This document shows, piece by piece, positions 24,447 through 34,838 of a stretch of 45,107 nt of DNA (position 1 is the first letter of the stretch; every line of letters starts with the position of its first letter). The stretch comes from Candidatus Omnitrophota bacterium. GTDB lineage: Bacteria; Omnitrophota; Gorgyraeia; Zapsychrales; Fredricksoniimonadaceae. The translations under genes were made by a program, and so were the position numbers. The stretch lies in the NCBI GenBank assembly GCA_015233165.1, contig JADFYF010000004.1, positions 1 to 45,107 of the forward strand. Reading direction: 5' to 3'. The notes under the pieces were generated by a model. That model worked only from the letters and a program-made list of their open reading frames with translations, was not told where the DNA came from and ran no database searches.

Positions 24447-24779
24447 TTAGAAATCTCTCAGCGCCATAGCGCGACTCTCATAGATATTGATCAGTTTATG
24501 AACCTTGGTTATCTCAAATAAACCTCGGATGTTATCATTAATATTGCAACAGCCGAGTTTGCCGCCTGCTTTTCGAAGCAGTTGCATCATTTCAATCAAG
24601 GTCGCCAAACCAGCACTGCCAATAAAAGAAACTTTTTCAAAATCAACCATCACCTCGGTGGCCCCCTCTTTTAGAATTCTCAAGAAGGATTCCCTCAACT
24701 TGATGGAATCATCGACATTCAGTTCTCCTTCTAAGATAACGACGGAAACATCTTCGACGGTATTAATTAATATCTTCAT
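24447..24779 (-). CDS. STAS-domain anti-sigma factor antagonist
   Basis: VDFEKVSFIGSAGLATLIEMMQLLRKAGGKLGCCNI. Confidence 0.85.
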   Translation of the reverse strand: MKILINTVEDVSVVILEGELNVDDSIKLRESFLRILKEGATEVMVDFEKVSFIGSAGLATLIEMMQLLRKAGGKLGCCNINDNIRGLFEITKVHKLINIYESRAMALRDF

Positions 24780-25186
24780 TTGCTCTCTCCTTTCAGGAAC
24801 TTTATCATTTTAATTGTTCTGCCTTGGTCAGAAAACTCGACCTTGTCCATAGCGTTTTGAATTAAGAATATCCCTCGACCGTTTAACTTCTCAAGATTCT
24901 CAGGAGTAATAGGGTCTGGAATCAGCGTATGATCAAACCCCTCTCCTTGATCCGTGACCTGCATGGTCAGTTGATTATTCTCCTTTGAGATGTCTACCAA
25001 GACAGATAGACCATCATTCATTTGATTACCGTGTTTAACAGCATTAACAAGGGCTTCATGTAAAGCGAGTTGAATATTGAAGATCGTCTTCTTATCTGAA
25101 GACCATGGTGAAATTCTAGTTAACAGCGAAGATACAAATTCATCCACTCGCTCCACTCGAGAAGGCATAGATTCTGAAATACGCAC
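24776..25186 (-). CDS. RsbW-like serine kinase/anti-sigma ATPase
   Basis: HEALVNAVKHGNQ, VTDQGEGFD, LNGRGIFLI: HATPase_c_2 N and G boxes. Confidence 0.88.
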   Translation of the reverse strand: MRISESMPSRVERVDEFVSSLLTRISPWSSDKKTIFNIQLALHEALVNAVKHGNQMNDGLSVLVDISKENNQLTMQVTDQGEGFDHTLIPDPITPENLEKLNGRGIFLIQNAMDKVEFSDQGRTIKMIKFLKGESK

Positions 25187-25206
25187 GTAAAACTCTCCTT
25201 TCAGTT

Positions 25207-27141
25207 TTAAGTAATTTTTAAAACAATGCAGGTAATGTCATCGGACTGTTTATATTCCGGTTCAAATGTCCTGACATCGGTTTCAATAGCCGCTAACAAA
25301 TCCTTGGCAGAGGCATCCCTGTTCTTATCGACGACAGAGGCAAACCTTTCATTCCCATACATCTTTGTTTTCAAATCTCTGGCTTCTGTCACCCCGTCTG
25401 TAAAAAAGACAAAAACATCCCCTACAGAAAATTGAACCTGATTTCCTGAATAAGAACCTTCCAAGACGCCTAAAGGATACCCATCCTCCACATCCAAGAA
25501 CCGAACGGGATCTTTTTTAGAGAAATACATCACCGGAGGATGGCCTCCATTCGCATAGGACATAACTCTTTGATTCATATCGAATATGGCATAAAACATG
25601 GTGACGAATAAGTTGTTAGACGACGTTTGAGTCAGTTTGACGTTTAAACTATGCAAAGCATCCTGCGGCAAGGTCTCTGGGATGGCTAGAAATTTAAACA
25701 ACCCTGAAACCGTCGTCATAAAAAGACTCGCTGGAATCCCCTTTCCCGAAACATCTCCAATCATAACCCCCAGGCGATTGCGGTCAAAGGCATAGAAATC
25801 ATAGAGATCCCCGCCCACATCTCTAGCACTATGCAAAAGGGCGGCCACATCCAATCCTGAAATGACAGGCACCGATTTAGGCAGAAAACTTTGTTGAATG
25901 GTCTTGGCTATCTGAAGTTCATTATCTAAAAATAATTTCTTTTTCCACTGCCTAACGGACATCATCAATGCCGCCGTCAGATAAATACCCGCCAATGCCA
26001 ATAACGGATAAAACACATCAATCCACAGCCCCCCCAGGGCAAATAATAAAAATCCTGTGAGGCCAAATACAAAGAAAACCCCTGTAAATATCAAAAACGC
26101 CTTGAACGGTTTGGTTGTCACAACACCCCACACAATCAACGCCCCTAATAAGAATAAAATGACAAGATTCACCTTTCTAGAGGCCCGGTGTATAAACTGA
26201 TTGTTTAAAATAGAATTCATCAAGTCTGCGTGGATGGATAAAGCCGGATACAGAGAAGAAAATGGATTAGGATGCAAATCCGTTGTTCCCGTCGCTGTTA
26301 ATCCAACCACACAAATCTTATTACGAAAGACATTCAAATCCAGAAGCGGTTTTTCCTTGGATTGCAAGGAAGCATAGGAACGAAGAATATCCACATAGGA
26401 ATAATGCTGATAATACTTCCCCCATGGCCCTGCGTAATTGACAATCATATTAGACTGCTCATCTAAGGGAATACGAACCTTAGGCCCCCATTGAATGTAT
26501 TGTCCCGGTTTAACGTGAATATCCTTCGCCTCAACCCCTAAATAATCGGAAATTAAATGAAAAGAAAGATAAGGGTGAAGAGCTCCATTATATTGAATGA
26601 GCAGAGGAACTCTTCGATATTTACCGTCTGAATCTGGAATCACGTTAATATGTCCTGCCCCAGCTGCTGATTTCTGAAAATATTCTAAACTCTTGGCTTC
26701 ATAGCCCTTGGCCTGAAGAAGTCCTGGCTTTTCACTATTTCTAAGATCAAACACATACGGCAAATAAACATTGTTGGCCTTCTGAATAGCCCCATCGAAC
26801 TCCTGATCGTTCTTATCTGGTTCTGAAAAGAAAACATCAAACAAAACAGCCCGTGCGCCATACTCTGAGAGAGCTTTAACAAGTAAGGCGTGATAGCGTC
26901 GATCCAAAGGAAATCTTCCTAGCTTCTGAATCGTGTCATCCCCTATTTCCACAATGGCTATCTTATCGGTGACAGGAATCGATGGGCGCAGACGAAAACG
27001 CATATCCAAGGTGTTCAGTTCACCATTTTCAAAGACACGAACATAGGAACCGCACAGGAACAGAATTCCAAGAACGACAGAAACAGCGACCATGATAATG
27101 TTGTGTGGCCTAAAGACGGGCCAATGTAACATTCGTTTCAA
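25207..27141 (-). CDS. CHASE2 sensor with SpoIIE/RsbU PP2C phosphatase output
   Basis: FRLRPSIPVTDKIAIVEIGDDTIQKLGRFPLDRRYHA; DVGGDLYDFY, IGDVSGKGIPASLFM, FFTDGVTEARD. Confidence 0.9.
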   Translation of the reverse strand: MKRMLHWPVFRPHNIIMVAVSVVLGILFLCGSYVRVFENGELNTLDMRFRLRPSIPVTDKIAIVEIGDDTIQKLGRFPLDRRYHALLVKALSEYGARAVLFDVFFSEPDKNDQEFDGAIQKANNVYLPYVFDLRNSEKPGLLQAKGYEAKSLEYFQKSAAGAGHINVIPDSDGKYRRVPLLIQYNGALHPYLSFHLISDYLGVEAKDIHVKPGQYIQWGPKVRIPLDEQSNMIVNYAGPWGKYYQHYSYVDILRSYASLQSKEKPLLDLNVFRNKICVVGLTATGTTDLHPNPFSSLYPALSIHADLMNSILNNQFIHRASRKVNLVILFLLGALIVWGVVTTKPFKAFLIFTGVFFVFGLTGFLLFALGGLWIDVFYPLLALAGIYLTAALMMSVRQWKKKLFLDNELQIAKTIQQSFLPKSVPVISGLDVAALLHSARDVGGDLYDFYAFDRNRLGVMIGDVSGKGIPASLFMTTVSGLFKFLAIPETLPQDALHSLNVKLTQTSSNNLFVTMFYAIFDMNQRVMSYANGGHPPVMYFSKKDPVRFLDVEDGYPLGVLEGSYSGNQVQFSVGDVFVFFTDGVTEARDLKTKMYGNERFASVVDKNRDASAKDLLAAIETDVRTFEPEYKQSDDITCIVLKIT

Positions 27142-27899
27142 CTAATCACTCCCTGAATATATTCCTTCGTCATTGCTTCTTTGGGATTCTCAAGAACTTC
27201 ATGAGCTGGACCATATTCAATTAAACGGCCACCATATAAAAATAAAACATAATCAGCCAGGCGCTTGGCCTGACGAAGAATATGCGTCACAACAACAATC
27301 GTGTACTGCTGCTTTAATTCCTGAAAACGGGCCTCAATATTCTGACTAGACCTGGGATCTAAGGCTGAGGTAGGTTCATCCCCTAAAATAATTTCTGGCC
27401 CCACAGCTAAACCCCGAGCCAAACATAGACGCTGTTGCTGACCGACAGACAGTTGGGATGCTGGCGAATGAAGCTTATCTTTAACTTCATCCCAAAGGCT
27501 GGCTGTTCTTAAGAAATGCTCCACAATCTTATCAATTTTCTTTTTATTTCTTTCTTCATGAATCCGTGGACCATAGGCGATATTGTCATAAATAGACATT
27601 GGTAAAGGATAGGGTTTTTGAGATAGTAGTCCCATCTTCTTTCTGATGTGCGTCACCTCGGCCTTGGGATCATAAATATCTTCACCATCGACTAGGACCT
27701 TACCGGTAATCTTGACATTATCCACCGAATCCAAAAGACGGTTAAAGGATTTCAACAGCGTTGATTTCCCGCAACCGGAAGGGCCGATAATCACTGTTAT
27801 TTTCTTTTTAGGAATCTCGACGTTAATATCCTTTAACGCGTGATCTTTGCCATAATAAATGTTTAAATTCTGGATACTGATGTGTGCCTTGGATTCCAT
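27138..27899 (-). CDS. pstB: Phosphate ABC transporter ATPase PstB
   Basis: Walker A GPSGCGKST, LSVGQQQRL signature, LGDEPTSALDP. Confidence 0.92.
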   Translation of the reverse strand: MESKAHISIQNLNIYYGKDHALKDINVEIPKKKITVIIGPSGCGKSTLLKSFNRLLDSVDNVKITGKVLVDGEDIYDPKAEVTHIRKKMGLLSQKPYPLPMSIYDNIAYGPRIHEERNKKKIDKIVEHFLRTASLWDEVKDKLHSPASQLSVGQQQRLCLARGLAVGPEIILGDEPTSALDPRSSQNIEARFQELKQQYTIVVVTHILRQAKRLADYVLFLYGGRLIEYGPAHEVLENPKEAMTKEYIQGVIS

Positions 27900-27905
27900 A
27901 GTGGA

Positions 27906-28758
27906 TTACCTCACAATATTTCGCGTAAAGCGCTTCGTTAAAAAACGTGAAGCAACGCTGATAGCTAAAATGATAACGGTTAAAATAAGCGCCGCCGCAT
28001 AAGCCCTTCCTCGCACTTCAGGGATGGTCAAAGGTAAGTTGAAAAAAGATGGTCAAAGGTAAGGTCGCTACCGGTTGCAACAAGGACGTGGGAATGGAAT
28101 CTGTAAAGCCTGCCGTGAATATTAAAGAAGCGGCATCACCAATTCCTCGACCGAAAGCAATTAATACAGCCGTTGAAATACCCGGCATAACCTGACGGAC
28201 AACGACCTTAAAGGCTGTCTCAAAACGAGTGGCTCCCAGAGCATAGGACGCCTCTAAAAGCGGCGGCGGCACCATGCGGATCACCTCGTCCATGGAACGC
28301 GTCATCACAGGCAAGATTAAAAATGCGACTGTAATCATCCCGGCTAACAGCGATGCCTTAAGCCCAAAGAACAGCATGAGGGTAAATCCAAAGGCACCAT
28401 AAACAATGGATGGAATTCCCCACATCACATCAAAAGCAAAACGTGTCATATAAACCAACCGCGATTTCTTCTTGGCATAGACATTCAGATAAAGGGTCAC
28501 TGGCAAACTCACCATCAAGGCCATGATCGTTGCCCCGCCCGTCAAATAAAGAGAGCCAAGAATCGAATTAAGAATTCCTCCATCCTTCCCAAGATAATAC
28601 CCACTCTTAGGGGCTTGGGTAATCATCGACCAGCTTAGGTATGGCAGGCCCTTAATCACAATCGTCCCTAAAATAAGCAAAAGAACAGAGAGAATCAACA
28701 GCGTCGATGCGATCATCAAAACCCTAAAGACGTTCTCTTCAATAGCATGTTTATGCAT
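27906..28758 (-). pseudogene. pstA: Phosphate ABC permease PstA, frameshifted near the C-terminus (pseudogene, assembly error or recoding)
   Basis: Frame 1 ends ...LPLTIFFQLTFDHP*; the expected C-terminus IPEVRGRAYAAALILTVIILAISVASRFLTKRFTRNIVR* is in the next frame down to 27906. Confidence 0.8.
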
Positions 28759-29674
28759 AGTAATAATGACTCCACCTTGTACCACTAAGAATCATCCTTG
28801 AGACAATATTAAAATAGAGAACAACTAAAAGTAAAAGTAAGGCAGCAAACAGAAGAGCGGAATCATATAAAGGAATGGAAAGCATCTCCCCATAATTATT
28901 GGCAATCAAGGCAGGTAAAGGATACCCTGGATCAAAAACAGACTTAGGAACTCTGGCCAAATTTCCAACTACCATCAACACCGCAATTGTTTCTCCAAAA
29001 GCCCGCGATAGCCCTAAAACCATCGCCGCGACGATCCCTGGCATGGCGCGTCGCATCACAACATGCTTAACCGTCTGCCACTTGGTTGCACCTAAGGACA
29101 TGGAGGCGTCCCTTAATTCATTGGGCACCGTCTTTAAAACCTCCATAGAGATGTGTATGACGACTGGAACAACCATGACCGCCAGGACCATTCCTCCAGC
29201 TAAAACACAATACCCCGAGGATGAAATGCCAAATAAGGGAGCTAGGTATCCTTTAATAAACGGGACAATAATCAGCAATCCCCAAATCCCATACACCACC
29301 GAGGGAATGCCTGCCAAGATATCAATAAAAGGATTAATCCATTCTCTTAGCGTCTTAGAGGAATACTCCACTAGATAAATGGATGTTAACAGGCAGATAG
29401 GCATGGCAATGACCATGGCCACCCCTGTCACCCAAAGCGTTCCAGCGATAAACGGTAGAAATCCAAATTCTCCTCGAGAAGGATGCCACCCTTGAGATAA
29501 TAAAAGACTGGGAAACGATTGCAACGCCAAAACAGGTCTGGAGCGATAATACAGGGCGAAGGTGATCAAAATAAGAATCAGCCCCGATACAATCACGACT
29601 CCATGCAGAATCTTTTCAGAAAATCGATCTGCAAAGAGACGTCGACCAGGAAAAGGAGTTCTGTTCTTAATCAT
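28751..29674 (-). CDS. pstC: Phosphate ABC permease PstC
   Basis: PstC-like permease: GIPSVVYGIWGLL, LRDASMSLGATKWQTVKHVV. Confidence 0.9.
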   Translation of the reverse strand: MIKNRTPFPGRRLFADRFSEKILHGVVIVSGLILILITFALYYRSRPVLALQSFPSLLLSQGWHPSRGEFGFLPFIAGTLWVTGVAMVIAMPICLLTSIYLVEYSSKTLREWINPFIDILAGIPSVVYGIWGLLIIVPFIKGYLAPLFGISSSGYCVLAGGMVLAVMVVPVVIHISMEVLKTVPNELRDASMSLGATKWQTVKHVVMRRAMPGIVAAMVLGLSRAFGETIAVLMVVGNLARVPKSVFDPGYPLPALIANNYGEMLSIPLYDSALLFAALLLLLVVLYFNIVSRMILSGTRWSHYYYA

Positions 29675-30636
29675 TAATTTCCTTTAAGTTTTTGTAAGTC
29701 TTCCTTGATTCTTTCCTCTGAAACCTTAATAAATCCTGTTTGGGGAACATACTTCTGACCATCGCTCAGCACCCACTTTAAGAACAGGAGAACTTCTTTT
29801 TTTTCTGGTTTACCATTAGAAACCATGTAAAGTTCCCTCGCTGGTGGTGATGGATATCTTCCCTGGGCAATAGCTGCTGTCATCGTATCTAAATCCTTAT
29901 AAACATTCTCATCCAATTTGATAAGCCCATCCCCATTAACATCAATAGGGACTACCCGAATTCCTTCAACCTGAGCCTTCGTTTTTGAATCATAGGCAAA
30001 ATTGATATTATTAAAACCAATCGCCAATAAATCACTTTTGACGGCCTCAGCCACCCCTGGGTCTCCATAAACACCAATTCCCATCAACTCCTCCTGCTTC
30101 GTTCCTAAATACTTAGCCCAGGTTTCTGCAGCTCCACAGGCATCCGAACGCGTATAAACATTAATCACTCCAGAGGCATCCGTCTTAAGAGCCTGTCCCC
30201 ATGTTTTAATCTTTCCCGTTACAAAAATATCTTTAAAAGTTTCCTTTGTGATACCCTTAGCCAGGATATCTTTAAGAGAAGGATTGTTAGCGTTGATGGT
30301 GGCGACAACCGCATCCTTCGTCACAGAAACAGACCAAATTCCCTTTTGGACTTCTTGAGGATTAATCTCACGAGATACCATTCCCAGATCCACCACCTTG
30401 GATAAAGCATCTGTGATCCCTTTGCCCGCTCCACCAGCGGAGATATCGATCTTCACCCCAGGATAGACCTTTTGAAATTCTTCAGCCCATTTGACAGCCA
30501 TAGGATACAGCGCCCAGGCCCCTGAAATAGAAATACGTCCCACAGGTTCTTCTGTTTGACCTTGGGCATAACTCGTCTGTCCAAGAAACGAAACAGAGAC
30601 CATAAATATTATCCCAGCTAATAAATAACGTCTCAT
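29674..30636 (-). CDS. pstS: Phosphate ABC substrate-binding protein PstS
   Basis: Signal peptide; ISISGAWALYPMAVKWAEEFQK, SAGGAGKGITDA, YTRSDACGAAETW. Confidence 0.88.
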   Translation of the reverse strand: MRRYLLAGIIFMVSVSFLGQTSYAQGQTEEPVGRISISGAWALYPMAVKWAEEFQKVYPGVKIDISAGGAGKGITDALSKVVDLGMVSREINPQEVQKGIWSVSVTKDAVVATINANNPSLKDILAKGITKETFKDIFVTGKIKTWGQALKTDASGVINVYTRSDACGAAETWAKYLGTKQEELMGIGVYGDPGVAEAVKSDLLAIGFNNINFAYDSKTKAQVEGIRVVPIDVNGDGLIKLDENVYKDLDTMTAAIAQGRYPSPPARELYMVSNGKPEKKEVLLFLKWVLSDGQKYVPQTGFIKVSEERIKEDLQKLKGN

Positions 30637-30648
30637 TTCTTCCCCCCT

Positions 30649-31305
30649 TTATTTACCTGAAGGTCCTTTAAAAAATAATTTCCACGGATGTCCCTTTAAG
30701 TCCGCGCTCATTTCGTTTAAATTGGCCGTCGTATTTTTAATGTTTCTAGATGTCGTATTGAAATTTGTCATCATCTCGTCGATATTCTTTTGATTCTTCT
30801 TTAAACGCTCCTCCACGTTGGTTGTGATCCCATTTAAGTGGCCCATCAATTCCTGTCCGCTACTTAGAATCTGGTTAAAATCAACCGGAGACTGTCCTTG
30901 AATCATCGCCCCATTATTCAAAAGAGGAAGGCGGCTATCCAAGGCAACCAAGGCAATATATTTCTCGCCCATAAATCCAAGATTTTTAATAAAAACCTTT
31001 GTTCCCTCATGCAGATGAATTTTAGATCCAATCCATAATGTCAAAACCATGCGTGTTTGATTGGCCTCCTCTTGAATATTGATGCTTTCAACGCGCCCTA
31101 CTTCCAGACCATTAAACATCACCGGTGAATTTAATTTAATGCCATCAATATCCGTAAAGACAGTATTGATCCGATAACCATCCTTCTTCAAATTAAAATT
31201 CCCTGCCTTAATCGTGATTCCCAATAAAATAACGAGGGAAGAAACGATCATCAATCCTACCTTTGTTTCATTGTTTAATTTCATATTCAACCTCGAGGTT
31301 AACAC
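30649..31305 (-). CDS. mlaD: MlaD-like MCE-domain protein
   Basis: TM anchor, YRINTVFTDIDGIKLNSPVMFNGLEVGRVESI. Confidence 0.88.
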   Translation of the reverse strand: MLTSRLNMKLNNETKVGLMIVSSLVILLGITIKAGNFNLKKDGYRINTVFTDIDGIKLNSPVMFNGLEVGRVESINIQEEANQTRMVLTLWIGSKIHLHEGTKVFIKNLGFMGEKYIALVALDSRLPLLNNGAMIQGQSPVDFNQILSSGQELMGHLNGITTNVEERLKKNQKNIDEMMTNFNTTSRNIKNTTANLNEMSADLKGHPWKLFFKGPSGK

Positions 31306-32090
31306 ATAGCTTCACTAAGTTTATCGTCCATCTGGATCGGACCTTCAATATCACCTTTAATAAACTGCTGAACAATAGGGTTGCTTGAATTTCTAATTTC
31401 TTCAACAGTACCGACCTGCAGAACCTTACCCTTATATAACATCGCAATCCTATCTGCGATGCGAAATACGCTTTCCATATTATGAGTCACAACAACGGAG
31501 GTGATTTTCAACTTTTTAGTGAGATCAAGAATAAGCTGGTCGACAACCGCGCAAACGACCGGATCCAAACCAGCCGTGGGCTCATCATAAAAAACAATTT
31601 CTGGATCCAGGGCAATCGCCCGAGCTAGCCCCGCGCGTTTTTTCATTCCTCCTGAGAGTTCGCTAGGCATATAATTTTCGAAACCTTGCAATCCCACTAA
31701 TTTTAATTTCATCGCCGTAATGATATGAATCACTTCACGATCCAGGCGGGTATGTTCTTTAATAGGCAAACTGACATTCTCCTCGACGGTTAAAGAATCT
31801 AAAAGGGCTGCGGATTGAAAACTCATCCCAAATTTCTTTTTAATTTTATCTTTGTCATCCCCAGAGATTGAACCAATATTCTTTCCATCAAAAATAATTT
31901 CTCCACTGCTTGGAGCAATGCTTCCTGCCATGATCCTTAAAAGAGTACTCTTACCGCAGCCTGAGCCGCCCATGATGACAAACACTTCTCCACGCTTAAT
32001 CTCAAATGAGACGTCACTTAACACCTGACGGCCATTGTAAACTTTTGATAATTGTCGAATCCTAAGGACGCTGTCGTGTTCCATATTCAT
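31299..32090 (-). CDS. mlaF: MlaF-like ABC ATPase
   Basis: GGSGCGKSTLLRIMAGSI, LSGGMKKRAGLARAIALDPEIVFYDEPTAGLDP. Confidence 0.9.
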   Translation of the reverse strand: MNMEHDSVLRIRQLSKVYNGRQVLSDVSFEIKRGEVFVIMGGSGCGKSTLLRIMAGSIAPSSGEIIFDGKNIGSISGDDKDKIKKKFGMSFQSAALLDSLTVEENVSLPIKEHTRLDREVIHIITAMKLKLVGLQGFENYMPSELSGGMKKRAGLARAIALDPEIVFYDEPTAGLDPVVCAVVDQLILDLTKKLKITSVVVTHNMESVFRIADRIAMLYKGKVLQVGTVEEIRNSSNPIVQQFIKGDIEGPIQMDDKLSEAMC

Positions 32091-32091
32091 A

Positions 32092-32955
32092 TTAAAACCC
32101 CGAACAAAAATAAATTCCCGTCACCAGGCAGTCGGCTAGGATGACTAAAATGAAACTAATCACCACACTTCTGGTTGTCGCTTGACCAACCCCCACAGCG
32201 CCACCCTGGGCTTTTAGCCCCTGATAAACACCGACCATGGTAATGATCACAGCGAAAATAAAAGCCTTGGATAAACCTGAATACACATCCTTCAACGTTA
32301 AAAATTTAAATGCGATTTCCAAATACAGACCAGAGTTAATCTGGAGATTAAAAATGCCAATCACCCAGCCTCCGATAATACCAAAGAGATCTCCCATCAC
32401 TGTCAAAAGAGGTAACATAAAAAATAAGGCTATGAATTTGGGAACAACCAAATAACGAACAGGACTGATCGCCATCGTATCTAAGGCCTCAATCTGCTCG
32501 TTGACCTTCATCGAGCTGATTTCCGCTGTGATCGCCGCTCCGATACGTCCAGCAATCACCAAGGCTGTTAACACGGGGCCTAATTCACGACACAGAGAAA
32601 TCGTCACTAAACTCGCCACATAAATCGTTCCACCCATTTTGCTTAACTGATGGGCCGACTGCATTGCTAAAACAATCCCCGTAAAAAATGTCACAAAAAA
32701 AACAATGATCACAGAATCACTCCCCATAAAAACCATCTGTCCCAAGACGGCTTTAAAATCAATGGGCTTGCGAAGTTCAGGATTGGCTCGAAAAGGGGCA
32801 ATAAAAATCCAATAAAGAGTCTGCATTAAAAGGCTCACCCCGTCGATGAGAGTTTGCCATCCCCCTAAAACAATTACACCAATTTTCTCAGCGGATTTTA
32901 ATATCATATATGGAATCCATTCAACGGCTTCATTAACATGTTGAGATTCTAACAA
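32092..32955 (-). CDS. mlaE: MlaE-like ABC permease
   Basis: ELGPVLTALVIAGRIGAAITAEISSMKVNEQIEALDTMAI. Confidence 0.92.
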   Translation of the reverse strand: MLESQHVNEAVEWIPYMILKSAEKIGVIVLGGWQTLIDGVSLLMQTLYWIFIAPFRANPELRKPIDFKAVLGQMVFMGSDSVIIVFFVTFFTGIVLAMQSAHQLSKMGGTIYVASLVTISLCRELGPVLTALVIAGRIGAAITAEISSMKVNEQIEALDTMAISPVRYLVVPKFIALFFMLPLLTVMGDLFGIIGGWVIGIFNLQINSGLYLEIAFKFLTLKDVYSGLSKAFIFAVIITMVGVYQGLKAQGGAVGVGQATTRSVVISFILVILADCLVTGIYFCSGF

Positions 32956-33048
32956 TCAAGCATGAGTACAAGCAATGAGTTTTGAAAACAGATAGTGAAC
33001 GTTGAAATTGTTGAAAAGGATTTTTCGGTGGCCCTGATGTCTTAACAA

Positions 33049-33408
33049 TCAGGTGCTTGATCCAGTTGCCTTAAATGCAAAGGCAAAAAATGCGGCCACA
33101 ATGAGAAAGGCGAATGCCACGAGATAATTCCAAGCTAATTTTTCCTTCAAGAAAATAATCGCAAATCCAATAAACACGACGAGCGTGACAACCTCTTGAA
33201 TGATCTTCAGCTGAAATCCTGAGAACTGACCATAACCTAAGCGATTGGCCGGAACAGCCAGGCAGTATTCAATCAGCGCGATCGCCCATGACACTAAGAT
33301 CACCTTCCACAACGGCCAGGTGTGACCATATTTCAAATGTCCATACCAAGCGAAGGTCATAAAAATATTCGACATAAATAATAGAAGAACGGTATTCATA
33401 ACATTCAT
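33049..33408 (-). CDS. DMT family small membrane protein (DUF486-like)
   Basis: Four TM helices, FMTFAWYGHLK...LAVPANRLGYGQFSGFQLKIIQEVVTL. Confidence 0.85.
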   Translation of the reverse strand: MNVMNTVLLLFMSNIFMTFAWYGHLKYGHTWPLWKVILVSWAIALIEYCLAVPANRLGYGQFSGFQLKIIQEVVTLVVFIGFAIIFLKEKLAWNYLVAFAFLIVAAFFAFAFKATGSST

Positions 33409-33452
33409 GCTCCTCTTAAATGGGATTTAATTTTTGCATGACCACGGCCAAC

Positions 33453-33980
33453 CTAAATCTTTTGATACTGACAGAAACGATACTGAATCGACCCCTCTGT
33501 TTGCCACGAAGATTCTTCTTTAATCTTAAATGAATCAGGGATGGCGGGAAAGAAAGCGTCACAGATAAAGTCGCCTTTGACCTGTGTGATGTATAAATTG
33601 CTGCAGGAAGGATGATGGATCGATTGACTGTAAATTTGGGCCCCACCAATGACAAAAACGGATTCGATGTCCCCTCTTTTCTTGAGATCTTTTAAAATAT
33701 CTTCCAAACTAGAAGACAGTAAAACGTCTACAAACAGAGGTCGCGATTGTTGGCGACTTAAAACAATATTGAGCCGTCCCGGCAAGGGTTTATATTTCTC
33801 GGGCAATGAATCCCAAGTCTTTCGACCCATGATAAGAGCATTCTGTTTCAAAGGATCGCTGACCTTGGTTGTGAGTTCTTTAAAATGTTTTAAATCAGCA
33901 GACAGCCGCCAAGCTAGATTATTGTTTTTGCCTATGCCGTTCTTGTCATCGAGGGCGACTACTATGGAGAAGGGTTTCAT
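33453..33980 (-). CDS. folA: Dihydrofolate reductase
   Basis: IVVALDDKNGIGKNNNLAWRLSADLKHFKELT, MGRKTWDSLPEKYKPLPGRLNIVLSR. Confidence 0.92.
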   Translation of the reverse strand: MKPFSIVVALDDKNGIGKNNNLAWRLSADLKHFKELTTKVSDPLKQNALIMGRKTWDSLPEKYKPLPGRLNIVLSRQQSRPLFVDVLLSSSLEDILKDLKKRGDIESVFVIGGAQIYSQSIHHPSCSNLYITQVKGDFICDAFFPAIPDSFKIKEESSWQTEGSIQYRFCQYQKI

Positions 33981-34016
33981 ATCTGAATTCTATAACTTGG
34001 AAGTGATAAAGATTAT

Positions 34017-34838
34017 TTATACAGCAATAGGAAATTTAATAAAGGCAGCTGGTTGATAGCCGACTAGTTTTATGTCTTCGAAACGATAATCTAAAACCTT
34101 TTTCTTAGCTATCTCTAACGTTGGCAGCACGCTGGGCGTACGTGTCAGCTGCACCCTCACGCCCTCTAAATGATTCAAATACACATGCGCGTCACCTAAG
34201 GTATGCGTAAAAATGCCGGGTGTTAAATTGCACTCCAAAGCCACCATGGTCATCAACAGTGCGTAGCTTGCGATATTAAAAGGGACTCCCAAGGCCACGT
34301 CGGCAGAACGCTGATACAGCTGACAATCCAAGCGTCCATTCACAACGTAGAATTGAAAAAAAGCATGACACGGAGGCAACGCCATCCGGTCAATATCCCC
34401 CACGTTCCAGGCACTCACGATAATGCGCCTGGAATCTGGATTTTTCTTGATGGTATCGATGGCCTGCTGAATCTGATCCACATGGTCTTTGCGATACGCC
34501 TTTGTGGCCTCATCCCATACAAACTTCTCCCAATGACGCCACTGATAACCGTAGATAGGGCCCAGATCGCCGTTATCCCTCGCCCAGGCATTCCAAATAG
34601 GAGTATGCTGGGTTAGATCGTCATTGATATTGGTGGAGCCTCGCAGAAACCACAACAGCTCCCAGACAACAGCATCAAAGAGAACCTTCTTGGTGGTGAG
34701 AATAGGAAAACCTTCCCGCAAATCATACTTGCTTTGATAGCCAAAGACCGAGATCGTCCCTGTTCCCGTACGATCCTCTTTTTTCTCACCATGATCTAGG
34801 ATATGTTGTAGGAGATTTAAATATTGTTTCATGACCAC
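34017..34838 (-). CDS. thyA: Thymidylate synthase
   Basis: [48 protein letters not shown]. Confidence 0.95.
   Translation of the reverse strand: MVMKQYLNLLQHILDHGEKKEDRTGTGTISVFGYQSKYDLREGFPILTTKKVLFDAVVWELLWFLRGSTNINDDLTQHTPIWNAWARDNGDLGPIYGYQWRHWEKFVWDEATKAYRKDHVDQIQQAIDTIKKNPDSRRIIVSAWNVGDIDRMALPPCHAFFQFYVVNGRLDCQLYQRSADVALGVPFNIASYALLMTMVALECNLTPGIFTHTLGDAHVYLNHLEGVRVQLTRTPSVLPTLEIAKKKVLDYRFEDIKLVGYQPAAFIKFPIAV

Noticed and set aside
33024-33060. Hairpin CCTGAT-N9-ATCAGG as a rho-independent terminator after the DUF486 gene
   Set aside because: Six-bp stem and no following T-run on the minus strand.
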